A DNA stretch of 19,703 nucleotides from an uncultured Oscillospiraceae bacterium (lineage in GTDB: Bacteria; Bacillota; Clostridia; Oscillospirales; Acutalibacteraceae): assembly GCA_900543525.1 (NCBI GenBank), contig UQRS01000040.1, positions 1 to 19,703 on the forward strand, read 5' to 3'. The notes beneath the pieces are model-generated. The model saw only the letters and a list, made by a program, of their open reading frames with translations, searched no databases and was not told the DNA's origin. This document shows positions 1-10,200 of this stretch, in pieces. Each line of letters opens with the position of its first letter. Within the stretch, counting starts at the first letter, position 1. A program made the position numbers and the translations under genes.

Positions 1-2
1 GA

Positions 3-3000
3 AATGGGCTTGCTCTGCTGCTTTCGGCAGCTTTGCTGATTTCCGTCTGCCTTCCGCTTCCCGCGGCGGCCGAAACGCCGCCGGAGGATTCCGACTATGT
101 CTGGATCGAGGCGGATCAGTCTCCGATTGCGTCGGTGCGCCGCGGCGGAGATCAGTCCTACACCCGGATCAACGACGGCGTGCTGGACAACTCCACCAAC
201 ACCTACAGCCCCGGGAAGGATGAAAACACCGAGGACTACTACGGCTACACCTTCACAAACAGCTACACCATCAACCAGGTCGTTTTCTACTCCGGGCTGC
301 GGTTTTCGGACGGCGGCTGGTTCCGGGAAACGCCGGTCATCAAGGTGCTGCAAAACGACGTCTGGAAGGAAATTGAGGCCTCTGTCTCCCCCGCCTATGA
401 CGCGAAGGAGCTGACCCCCTACACCTTCACCTTTGCGCCGGTGGCCTGCGACGGCGTGATGGTCAGCGGCCTGCCGGGGGGCAGCGTTCATTTCATCAGC
501 TGTGCCGAGCTGAAGGTCGCCGGCCGCAGAGCCGACCGGGAGGAGAAAACCATCTATCGCTATGAATTTGAACGCTACATAACCGCGCTGACCGACGGAG
601 AGAACGCCGAGGTACAGTGGATGGGCAACTATGGAAACGGCTGGAGCCGCTCCTACCAGCTGCTCTGGAAACGGGCGGCCGGGGACAAGTCGCTCTCCTT
701 CCCGTTTGAGGTTGAGGCCGCGGGCGATTATATTTTCAGCGCGGGAGTCACGACTGCCGCCGATTTCGGCAGCTTCCGGTTTTATGTTGACGACCGGCCG
801 GCCGGAGAGGCGGTCGACCTCCACGCCGACAGCGTCGCCCCGAAAACCGTCGCAGAAATGGAGACCTTCACCCTCTCGGCCGGGAGCCATACCCTGAAAA
901 TTGAAGCCCTGTCGGACACGGCGGGAGCGCTGGTCGGCGGGTTCGATTATTTTGAGCTGATGCGGCTGCCGGTTTGCGACGGCAAAACCGGCGCCTGGAT
1001 CGAGCAGAGTCAGACGCCGATCGCCTCGGTTGTGCGGGACGGAGATCTGGCGCTCTCCAACCTTGGAGACGGGCGGCTGGACAACTCCACCAATCTGTTT
1101 GAATTCAATAAGACCGAAGCCTCGGTCGATTATTTCGGCTATACCTTTAACAAAAGCCAGACTGTGTTCGCGCTGGAATATTATGAAGGGCCGCACTATG
1201 TGGACGGCGGCTGGTTCCGGGAGACGCCGACCGTAAAGGTGCTGCAGAAGGGAAGCTGGAACGAGGTGGAGGCTGCCGTCTCCCCCGCTTACGACGCACG
1301 GGCCGGCGCGCGCTATCTCTTCACCTTCGAGCCGGTGGCCTGCGACGGGATTATCCTCACCGGGCTGCCGGGCGGCACGGTCTATTTCACCAGCGTGGCC
1401 GAGCTGAAGGTTGCCGCCAAAACGGAGGAGGCGCCTCCCACACCGCCCAGAGAGCCGGAAATCACCTACTCCTACGCCGACATTGCCCGGCGGCTGTATG
1501 ATATGGAGGCGCTGGCCAAGGACCCCGCGGGTGAAAAGACCGCGCAGTTTACCTCCTACGACCGGTCGTCCACCTACGACAGCGTGACCGGAAGCTATAA
1601 AAACTGGTCGGCCAACGGCGACTGGACCGGATACCTCTACAAGCAGAGCGACGGCGGCTGCGTCATCGCGGAGATGGAGGGGCCGGGCTACATCAACCGC
1701 ATCTGGATGGCCTACTCCTGGACGGGGAAGATTGCCGTTTACATCGACGGGGGCGAGACCCCGGTGCTTTATGACGAGTGCCGGAAGCTCTTTAACGGAC
1801 AGCTGTTTGATTATGCCGAGCTTGGCTACTCCCCCTGTGCCATCAACGACAACATGGCCGCCTTCAACTGCTATGTGCCGATTTCCTACAACACCTCCTG
1901 CAAGGTGGTGCTGTACGATTCCGACACCAACCATTTTGGCGATTTCAGCTACTACAACATCGGCTATACCACCCTGCCCGACAACTGCGCGGTGGAGAGC
2001 TTCAGCTATCCCCTGTCAGCCGAAAACGCCGCCGCATTAGAGGCGGCCAACACCGCCCTTGCAGCGCGGGACGCCCGGCCGGACGGAAAAACCGACACTG
2101 CCTCCCACACCGTGAAGGCGGGTGAAAAGCAAACCGTCTTCGCCGCCGACGGCGCCGGCGCGGTCTCCTTCCTGGAGATTGCCGCCGCCATAGAGGCAGC
2201 CGACTTCCAAAGCACGGCGGTACCGCGCGAGCTGATGCTTTCCATCTGCTTCGACGGGAGCAGCACGCCCGGTGTGTACACCACGCTCGGTGACTTTTTC
2301 GGCACGCCTTCGGGCATCGTACCCTATCAGTCCTACGTCACCGGGGTGCGGGAGAACGGCGAAATGTACGCCCGGTGGTTCATGCCCTATACAAACGGCA
2401 TCCGAATAGAGATCATCAACACCGGCGCTTCGGATGTATCGCTGAGTGCGTCGGTGACCACCGCGCCGCTCTCCGCTCCGGCGGAGTCGTATCTCCGCTT
2501 CGGGGCGGAGTGGAAACGGATGGAGGACAGAGCCGCCTCCGACAGCCGCAGCCCCGACAGCCAGTATTTCTACGCCGAAGGAAAGGGTCGCTATGTCGGC
2601 GTGTCGATGCAGATTTATCAGTCGGCCAAGTCCATCTGGTGGGGCGAGGGAGACGATAAATTCTTCATCGACGGGGAGAAATTCCCCTCCTGGTACGGCA
2701 CCGGGTCGGAGGATTACTTCGGCTATGCCTGGTGCATGCCGACCGTTTTCAGCAGCGCCTATCACGGACAGCCGCTGTGCGAGGGCAACATCGGCCTGAA
2801 CATGCTGCAGGATCCGGGCAACAAGGTCAACTACCGCTTCCACATCACCGACAGCCTGCCCTTCTACACCTCCTTCGACGCGAACATGGAAAAATATTTT
2901 GGCGATAAAAGCGTCAAGATGGCCGCCACTACCTTCTACTACCTCGCGGCCGAGGATGCGAAAAGCCATGCGGTCAACGATTTTCTTCCCGAAGAGCGGG

Positions 3001-3938
3001 ATTTCAACCACCCCGACGCGCTGGAGGCCGCACTCTCCTACGAAGGGGAGGATTTGTCCACCTTTGTCCTCGACTGCACCAGCGGCAAGGTCGAGCTGCA
3101 GGACATGACCTGGGCGACCACCGGCGACCGGTCCTGGAGTGGGAACAAGCACCTCTGGTGGAAATGCACCGCCGCCGATGGGCTGCTTTCCCTCCCCATC
3201 AAAACAGCCGTCTCCGGCCGGTATGAGCTGACGCTCCGGATGACGACCGCCGCCGACTATGGACAGGTTCAGGTGCTGGTCGACGGCTATGCGGTCGGCA
3301 ACCCGATCGACTGCTACTCCTCCACCCTCGGTGTCACCGAATTTGACGTTGGAGAGCTGGCGCTCTCGGTCGGGCAGCACACAATCAGCCTGCAAATGGC
3401 CGGCAAAAACGCCTCGGCCAGCAATTATTATATCGGTCTGGACAAACTGGAGCTGCAGCCGAACGCCGCCACCTCCGACAAGGCGCTGAAGGCTGCCGAG
3501 GCGGCGATCAAAGCAGCGCTGGAGGCCTATACTCCCAGCAACCAGACCACCGCAAAGGCGCTGCTTTACGCCCTGCAAAAGGCGGCCGGAGAAGGCTTCT
3601 CCCTCAGCTGGAGCGAGGCATTCTCCCTCTCGCCTGCCACAACCGACCAGGCGGGCTCGATCGGCGGGACAATCCGCATCGCATACGGAGAGGCAAGCAC
3701 AGAGCTTCCGATCCGGCTGACCATCCCGCAGCTTCCGCCGGAGGAGCCGGATGTAACGCCCGGCGACGTCGACAACGACGGCAAGGTCACCGTGTCGGAT
3801 GTGGTGCTTCTCCGGAAGCTGATCACGGCCGGCAGCTGGACAGAGCGGGAGTTTGCAGCCGGCAACGTCGATAATACGGATAATACGCTGACCGTCTCCG
3901 ACGTAGTTACGCTGCGCGCCCTGATTGTCGCACAGTAA
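3..3938 (+). CDS. Secreted GH172 (ex-DUF2961) glycoside hydrolase with dockerin, 5' end cut off
   Basis: Predicted exported enzyme of family GH172, whose known members act on alpha-D-fructofuranosides (difructose dianhydride I) or alpha-D-arabinofuranosides. The frame is open to the window edge and already encodes a hydrophobic signal-peptide core before the first candidate start (TTG at 33), ending in an A-A-A/E cleavage-like site near base 72. The true start therefore lies upstream. Residues counted from 33: discoidin-like module 22-164; jelly-roll module 173-312; second discoidin-like copy 319-463; GH172 fold about 480-980, with EGPGYINRIW (549-558), Y-G-T-G-S-E-D-Y-F (888-896) and Y-R-F-H-I-T-D (934-940); second jelly-roll 998-1142; dockerin 1243-1300. 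Glu872 and Glu893 are 21 residues apart, as are the acid/base and nucleophile recalled for the founding bifidobacterial enzyme (E270/E291). The family call is firm; the substrate is inferred. The gene converges on the GH115 gene. Confidence 0.85.
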   Translation, partial: NGLALLLSAALLISVCLPLPAAAETPPEDSDYVWIEADQSPIASVRRGGDQSYTRINDGVLDNSTNTYSPGKDENTEDYYGYTFTNSYTINQVVFYSGLRFSDGGWFRETPVIKVLQNDVWKEIEASVSPAYDAKELTPYTFTFAPVACDGVMVSGLPGGSVHFISCAELKVAGRRADREEKTIYRYEFERYITALTDGENAEVQWMGNYGNGWSRSYQLLWKRAAGDKSLSFPFEVEAAGDYIFSAGVTTAADFGSFRFYVDDRPAGEAVDLHADSVAPKTVAEMETFTLSAGSHTLKIEALSDTAGALVGGFDYFELMRLPVCDGKTGAWIEQSQTPIASVVRDGDLALSNLGDGRLDNSTNLFEFNKTEASVDYFGYTFNKSQTVFALEYYEGPHYVDGGWFRETPTVKVLQKGSWNEVEAAVSPAYDARAGARYLFTFEPVACDGIILTGLPGGTVYFTSVAELKVAAKTEEAPPTPPREPEITYSYADIARRLYDMEALAKDPAGEKTAQFTSYDRSSTYDSVTGSYKNWSANGDWTGYLYKQSDGGCVIAEMEGPGYINRIWMAYSWTGKIAVYIDGGETPVLYDECRKLFNGQLFDYAELGYSPCAINDNMAAFNCYVPISYNTSCKVVLYDSDTNHFGDFSYYNIGYTTLPDNCAVESFSYPLSAENAAALEAANTALAARDARPDGKTDTASHTVKAGEKQTVFAADGAGAVSFLEIAAAIEAADFQSTAVPRELMLSICFDGSSTPGVYTTLGDFFGTPSGIVPYQSYVTGVRENGEMYARWFMPYTNGIRIEIINTGASDVSLSASVTTAPLSAPAESYLRFGAEWKRMEDRAASDSRSPDSQYFYAEGKGRYVGVSMQIYQSAKSIWWGEGDDKFFIDGEKFPSWYGTGSEDYFGYAWCMPTVFSSAYHGQPLCEGNIGLNMLQDPGNKVNYRFHITDSLPFYTSFDANMEKYFGDKSVKMAATTFYYLAAEDAKSHAVNDFLPEERDFNHPDALEAALSYEGEDLSTFVLDCTSGKVELQDMTWATTGDRSWSGNKHLWWKCTAADGLLSLPIKTAVSGRYELTLRMTTAADYGQVQVLVDGYAVGNPIDCYSSTLGVTEFDVGELALSVGQHTISLQMAGKNASASNYYIGLDKLELQPNAATSDKALKAAEAAIKAALEAYTPSNQTTAKALLYALQKAAGEGFSLSWSEAFSLSPATTDQAGSIGGTIRIAYGEASTELPIRLTIPQLPPEEPDVTPGDVDNDGKVTVSDVVLLRKLITAGSWTEREFAAGNVDNTDNTLTVSDVVTLRALIVAQ
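96..524 (+). repeat. Discoidin-like module, copy 1 of 2 in the GH172 protein
   Basis: Encodes residues 22-164 of the GH172 protein. It shares W-I-E, P-I-A-S-V, L-D-N-S-T-N, DGGWFRETP, K-V-L-Q, V-S-P-A-Y-D-A, P-V-A-C-D-G, G-L-P-G-G and A-E-L-K-V-A with bases 987-1421. It looks like an F5/8 type C-like beta-sandwich, probably a sugar-binding accessory module. The copies are recognisable in protein but diverged in DNA, so the duplication is not recent. Confidence 0.8.
987..1421 (+). repeat. Discoidin-like module, copy 2 of 2 in the GH172 protein
   Basis: Encodes residues 319-463, the second copy of the module at bases 96-524, with the same conserved blocks in the same order. A different jelly-roll module (residues 173-312) lies between the copies. 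A relative of that module occurs again after the catalytic domain (residues 998-1142), where M/V-T-T-A-A-D-F/Y-G, L/Y-V-D-x-x-x-x-G and L-S-x-G-x-H-T are shared. Confidence 0.8.
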
Positions 3939-3999
3939 GCCGGCCGAAAACCCCCTGGCGTTCGGCACATAAAAACAGCCAAGCACCACTCCTCTCTTT

Positions 4000-4041
4000 G
4001 CCCCTCCCGGAAAATCCGCATCCGGGAGGGGCTTTCTGTTT
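4000..4041 (+). terminator. Rho-independent terminator of the GH172 gene
   Basis: A perfect 12-bp stem (4000-4011 with 4021-4032, arm GCCCCTCCCGGA) with a 9-nt loop is followed by a T-rich tract, TTTCTGTTT. It lies 61 bases after the GH172 stop codon and is oriented for the plus strand. Confidence 0.8.
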
Positions 4042-4117
4042 CCTCCCGCTTGAAGGCGAGAGGGGGAAAGCTTCCCCGGAAAAGGGGCAGAACCTCCCTT
4101 CCGGGAGGCAGGCATAT

Positions 4118-4164
4118 AAAAACCCCCGCGCCTGAGGACTGAAACGCCTCAGGCGCGGGGGTTT
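4118..4164. terminator. Bidirectional terminator between convergent GH172 and GH115 genes
   Basis: A perfect 15-bp G+C-rich stem (4123-4137 with 4147-4161) has a 9-nt loop, with AAAAA on the left and TTT on the right. Read on the minus strand the stem is followed by five T, so it best serves the leftward GH115 gene, whose stop lies about 100 bases away. The rest of the 327-base convergent gap (3939-4265) holds only this hairpin, the one at 4000-4032 and the one at 4217-4247. I see no gene in it. Confidence 0.85.
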
Positions 4165-4216
4165 AAACTGTAAAATACCGACCGGCCGGCAGTATTGCTC
4201 TGCCAACCGGCGCGCC

Positions 4217-4247
4217 CCCTTCTGCCGCACAGAGCACGGCAGAAGGG
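4217..4247. other. Hairpin in the 3' UTR of the GH115 gene
   Basis: A perfect 11-bp inverted repeat (4217-4227 with 4237-4247, arm CCCTTCTGCCG) with a 9-nt loop lies just past the GH115 stop. No T-run follows on either strand, so it is more likely an mRNA 3' stabilising or processing structure than a terminator. Confidence 0.5.
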
Positions 4248-4265
4248 ACATATGCGGCCTTTCAA

Positions 4266-7200
4266 TCAGCCGGTGACAATCCACTGGCGGAGGTCGACCA
4301 CATCCGACACGGTCAGTGTTCCGCTCTGATCGAAGTCGCCCGCCTCCAGCTCGCGGTCGGAGCAGGCGCCCGCCATAATCAGCTGACGGAGGAGAACCAC
4401 GTCTGACACGGTGACCTTGCGGTCGCCGTCTATATCTCCGCGCCAGATCAGCGCCGAGATTGCGGACCGGATTGCCTCAGCCAGCGCGTCGACCGTATCC
4501 TGATCGGCCGAGGTCAGGCTGCCGCGGTCGAGCGCCTCTGCCGCGGCGACGGCCTGCTCCAGCCGGGCGAAGGATTTTTCCGTCACATTGTTGCGCCCGA
4601 CCTCGTTTGCGGAGGCCAGCACAGCATCCAAACCGGAAAAATCGGCGGCAGTGCTGCCGATCTCCGTAACACCGGCCGGCAGATAGTCAAACAAAACCTG
4701 ATAGAAGGTCTTGGCCACCAGACGATAGCCCTCGTCGTTCGGGTGCACGCTGTCCGGGAAAATACTCAGCCGATAGGTGGCGGCGTTCATATCAATCAGC
4801 TCCAGCCCCTTCTCCGCAGCGATTTCCCTTTGCAAAGGGAGAATCTGCTGCTCGATCACCGGGCCGATGATGTCGTTGCTCCCCGGATTTTCCGGATTGT
4901 TCGGGCAGAAGGGCGAGGTGGCGATATAAATCTTCGGATTGGAGGAAAGCGCCGCATACGTCTCAATCAGCGCGAGGTAATCCCGCTTATACTCGGTCGG
5001 AATGCGCGCGCTGTTCTTCGGCTTGGAGTCGTTGGTTCCCAGCATGATGATGACAATATCCGGCTCAAAGGCGAGGCTGTCCGTATATTGCGTCTGCTTA
5101 GTGTACGGCTTGTCGGTTGCGTTCATGAGGGTCGTTCCGCCAAGGCCGAAATTGCGCACATCATAGCTTTCTCCAAGCAGGCTTTGCAGCTGCGCCGGGT
5201 AGGCAGTCTTGTTCCGGTCGGTCGAGCCCGAGCCGTAGGTGATGCTGTCTCCGACGCAGGCGACCTTCACCTTGCGGGAGAGGGTTTTCTGCGGCAGCGG
5301 CTTTTCGGGCGTCACGGTCGTCTGATGCCGCAAAAACACGAGGTAGATCGCCGCACTGGATGTGCCGAGGCAGCCCAGCTCGACATGCTCGCCGGCCGAT
5401 ACCCGGCGGTGATAAAGCTGCATGACGCTGTCATGCGTAGCGTTCCAATCGGTGTTCCAGAAGGTGATCTGCGTGTCGGTTTTCTCCCACCCGGAGGCGC
5501 TGCCCAGCCAGTCGGGCGCAGTCCACGCCACCGGCCACGCCACATACAGGTCGGTATCGCAGGAGACGTCAAAGCTCGACAGCACCTTGCCGGAATTCCA
5601 CGACTTGGAGTTCATGGCGCTGCGGATCCAGTCCGAGCCGATCAGCTCGGCCGGCAGGCTGCTGTCGAAATAAAGCTGCTTGCGGTCACTGTAGGCCTGA
5701 TCCCCGACCTGCAGATTGGTGCGCACAACCCAGTTGAAATCATTGGCCGTGTCGTTGCAGACAAGGTTGAGGATGCCTGCGCCGCCGGTCAGCTCGGCGA
5801 TTTTTTGTTCGGCCGCGATCAGGCGCGCCAGGCCGGAGACCAGCCCCTTCCCGTAATCGGACAATTCGGTATAGGCGGCTCTCGCGGCCTCTACCGCGGC
5901 GGCGTCCTCAGCCGTGAGGCGGTCGGCATCCGGCAGGGCGGCGATCAGGCGATCCACCGCAGCAGCCGCGGCTGCCTCACTCTCTTTGGTTTTGAGGAGG
6001 GACTTTGCCGCCTCCAGCGCCGAGAGGGCGGCCGCTACCGTCTGCTCAGTCGCATTGTTGCTGTAGGCGACGGCGCGCGCCTTCTCAATCTCGGCGCGAT
6101 AGGCCGCGATGCTCTCGGGCAGGTAGAGGTCGGTTTTCCCGGCCTCGTCCTCCGCCGCCTGAATGGCTGAAAGCAGCGCGGTTTTATCCACAAGGTTCAG
6201 CGCCAGCCGGGCGGCCTCCGCCTCCGACAGGGCACGGTCAAACAGGATGACGTCATCGGCAAAGAAAGCACCCGATCCCCAGGAGGCCGCTCTGCCGCCC
6301 AGTTCGACCGTCTTTGCCGTCCGCAGAACATCCATCACGCGGGTAAGGTCGGCCGTATTGTAGCCGGAGGTGTAGCTCTTATCCAGAGAGGAGGCAATTT
6401 TCTTCCCATCAATATACAGCACAGCCTCCTGCTCGGTCAGGGTAAGGGTCAGGGTGTACCAGATGTTGTTGCTGACGCTGTACAGGCCGGCGGTCTTGTT
6501 CATATCAACATACCCGCGCGAGCCGGCGTAGCCGAAGTACATGCCGCCGGTCAGCCAGGTATAGTTCATACCGTCGTTTGCCGTCCACAGGCAGCCGTAG
6601 GTATCAAAGCTGACCCCCTTCGCCCGGAAGGAGACGGTAAAGCCGTCCGCCGCGTCGGTTCCGTACACCGGATTGGGCAGGCTGACGCCGGAGGAATTTC
6701 CGGTGCCGCCGCCATAGACCCGCACCGCGCGGCCGCCGTCGGCGTCCTCCATAATCTGCGGCAGATTGGTTGTTCCCTTCTGCCAGGGAGAGGCCGTCTC
6801 GGCCGCGTTCAGGGCGTTGTTCCAGCCATCCTCAAAGGTATAGAGGGCGGTGCGGCCGGTCGTGATATCCGCCCCGAGAACCGACGGGTCGATCAGGGCG
6901 TTCATCGCCGCCAGCAGACGGCTGGCCGCCGTGTCAATCTCGGCCTGAGAGGCGTTTGCCGCCACCGCCTTGGCCTGCTGCAGAGCCTCCTGCAAGAGGG
7001 CGAACTGCGCCTCAAGATAATCCGCACCGGAAAGCGCCGAGGCCTCCGCAATCAGGCGGTCGAGGTCGGTGCGGTCGGGCGTGGCGCCCTCCCGGCACAT
7101 TTTGCCGGCCGTACCGGCGTGGGTACCGTTCTTTGTGAGGACAAATTTATCCACGACGATGCCGTCCTCCCGCTCCCAGATCGAGAGGGTGTGCTCTCCG

Positions 7201-10200
7201 GCGGCAGAAACGCTGATCTGACTGCCCAGCTTGAACCACTTGAAGGCGCCGCCGGTATCCTTGGTATCGTTCAGGGTGGCTGCCGTTCCCCCGTCCAGAG
7301 AGACCTGGATCGAGTCGTCCACGTCGGCCTGCGACTTCACCAGGGCGTAAAGGCTGTAGGAGCCGGCCTCGGCAAAGCGGATTTTATAATACATCTTCGG
7401 TCCGTTATGCGAACCGATGCTGGTGCTGCTGAAGTTATTGCCCTTGTTCGGGCCGCTGTACATGGCCGTTCCGCTCGAGCCGTAGGTCTCCATCCAGGCG
7501 GACTGATCGGCATCCCGGCCGGCTTCACTCCAGGCATAGGCCGAGTTTTCAAGCGCCGCCTCCGCCTCGATATAAATGCCGCCGTCGGCCGCCGGGAGGA
7601 ACACTCCGGTTCCGTTGTCCCTTGCCGGCTCGGTATACGGCGCGGCCTCCAGCGCAGCGAGCGCCCACCGGCTGCCGGAGATTTCCAGCCGCAGGCTGCC
7701 CTCCGCACAGTCGACGACAAAGCCGCGCTCCACGGTGCGGCCGGCCGCCACATTCAGGCCGTCGATCACCTTGACCCCGTTCGCGAGGACCGTCATCCCG
7801 CTGACCGAAACGCCGTTCGACAGCCGATCTCCGACAGCAAGCCCGACCACATATTTTCCCGCCTTGGGCAGCTGGAGGGTAAGCGCCGCCTCCGCCGTGC
7901 CGTAGACAAAGCCCTGATCGCGGGTCGAAACGCCCGAGCTGATGCTGCGGGTGGCCGCCTTGACATTGCCGAAGGTATCGCTGTCCCAGGCATAGCCTGC
8001 CGCCGCCGAGCTTACACTCCGGTTATCCACACCGATATAACCGCTCGACGCCTTGGCGGCGTCGGCGCTGAAATCCAGCAGGAAGATTTTCTCCGCGTCC
8101 GGCTCGCCGTACACGATCTCCGACAAAGAGAATTCCGGCGGCACCCCGACCTCCGGCGCAGTATACCCGGTGGTGGTGGTAAAACTCTCCGGCGCGCCGA
8201 GCAGGGAGGAAACTGCGCTCACTCCGGCGCTTCTCAGAACCAGCCGGTCAAAGGCGGCGCCGGCGTCGGATTTGTAGATCCGGATTTTATGCCAGCCGGC
8301 GGACGCTACGGTAACGGTCGTCTCCATCACATCTATATTGGCCAGAACGCCCGCCCGCCAGGTTTCGTTGCTGTACTCGCTGTCTACCCGGCTGTTGCCG
8401 CGGAAGAGGTAATACGCCCCGTCGTCCAGCTGAAAAGCGGTGCGGTTGGTCTTGTTTGTCCCCTCGTTCAGGGTCGGCAGCCGGTAGAAGGAGACGGTGT
8501 AGCTGCCGGTCGTTTCAAAATACACCTCATACTCCAGATAGGGCGATTTTTCGGCATAGTCGGAGGTTACCGTGCCTCCGTCGGCCGAGAGGTCGGGATA
8601 ATTTTTCATGACGGCGCTGCCCGTCCGGCCAAGCCCCTCCACAGGCGCCCAGTACTGGCCGTCGGCCGACACGTTCGCGCTGTAATGCTCCGCCTCGATC
8701 GCGACGACGCCGTTTACCTCATAATACCCCTTGTGCCCGGCCGCTGCTTCGGCCGCCGGGTCCAGCGAGGTTTTTGTGATCTCCACCGGATAGACTTTGG
8801 CCTTTCCAAACGCGTCCGAAACGGTGATGGAGGCATCGGTCGTGCCGGTCTCCGCCCCGCTCCAGTCGATCGAGACGGTCAGTCTTGCTTCCACCTCGAC
8901 CGTGCCGGTGTAAACCACCCGGCCGTCCCTTTCCTCCCCCGAAAGGAGGCTGCCGTCCGGCGCGGTCAGCCGGATGCATGGGTCGCAGGAAATCGTGTAT
9001 GTATTGGCCGAAAGCCCGGTGTTGAAGATGTCGAGGAAACGCCGGTCGTCGGTCAGGGAGTGGAAGCGCAGGGTCACCGACTCTCCGCCGGTGGTCTGCC
9101 CCTCGCAGACCGAGCCGACTCCCTCGACCGCAACATTTTCGCTGAGATAAGTAACCTCCGGCGCGCCCGAGATGGTCGGGATCGAGCGGATGGAGGTGTA
9201 CGGATCGAGGATGCCGTCGAACCGGCCGCCCGACATGCTCTTGTTATAATACTTCAAATCGGCCAGAATGCGGTCATAGGCGTCCTCTGCCGCTTTGGCG
9301 TAGGCGTTGACGCTGGCAAACCGCCCCTGCCCCATATAAAGCTGATTTTTCTGCTGATAAATATGCTTTTGCAAAGTGTCTCTGGCCGCCTGCAGCATGT
9401 ACTGCACAAGCTGGAAATAGGCGTCGCGATAAGCTGCAGGCAGGTTTTCATACACCTCCTGAGAGCGGGCGCAGGCCGCCGAAAGCTTTGCGATCTGACG
9501 TTCGCCCTCATCCCCGTACTGGACAAGGTTGTAATTGCTGCCGAGGCTCTTGCCGAAATACTCCGGCTTCTTGGCGAAGCATACGGCATAGTAATCCTGC
9601 AGCGCGGCAGCGACCGCCTCGGCGTCCGCCTCCGAAAGGGGGAAGCTGGCGGTCAGAAAATCTTTCAGGAAATCGGGGATGGTGGTATCGTCGTACCGAT
9701 CGTGATCCCACGCCATGCCGAGAAGGAAGGTCATCGGAATTTCTGCCGGCTTCAAATCTCCCACATTCAAAATCCAGCAATCGTCCGACCCGGCGTTATA
9801 AGCCTTGCTCATCTCCTCATAAATCAGGCCGAGCGGCGTCGACGCAACCCAGAGGTAGGAAAGCGGCGTCCCGAGGTAGGAGACATGATAATATACCCCC
9901 TGATCGGGATAGGCGGCCAGCTCCTCGGCCGTGCCGACCTCCCGCAGATAGCCGTAGTTATCGTCTCCCCAGATGATGACGGTATCCTCCGGCAGAGAAA
10001 TATCGTATTTGAAATACTCGGCGGCTTCTTTATAAGAGCAGTAGATTTTTAAGAAGCTTCTGCGCTCGCCGGTCTCCTGATAATACTTCTCCTCGTATTT
10101 TTCGAGGATGGCGAGCTGCGCCTCCACCGCCTTTTTGACCACGCCGGCCTTTCCCGCCACGCTCTTGTCCGAGAGGGCCGAGCAGTTGATGCCGGCGTCA

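Noticed and set aside
33..35. TTG at base 33 as the start of the GH172 gene
   Set aside because: The frame is open to the window edge and the ten codons before it encode part of the signal-peptide hydrophobic core, so the start lies outside the window.
2037..4115. 692-codon open frame antisense to the GH172 gene
   Set aside because: No domain and no start signal. It crosses both convergent terminators, whereas the plus strand encodes conserved GH172 blocks and a dockerin.
4743..6170. 475-codon open frame antisense to the esterase end of the large gene
   Set aside because: Opposite strand carries the SGNH catalytic blocks in order; this frame shows no family features.
7119..10052. 977-codon open frame on the plus strand inside the GH115-esterase gene
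   Set aside because: Antisense shadow of a G+C-rich gene with strong third-position bias; no ribosome binding site or recognisable domain, while the minus strand has clear GH115 motifs throughout.
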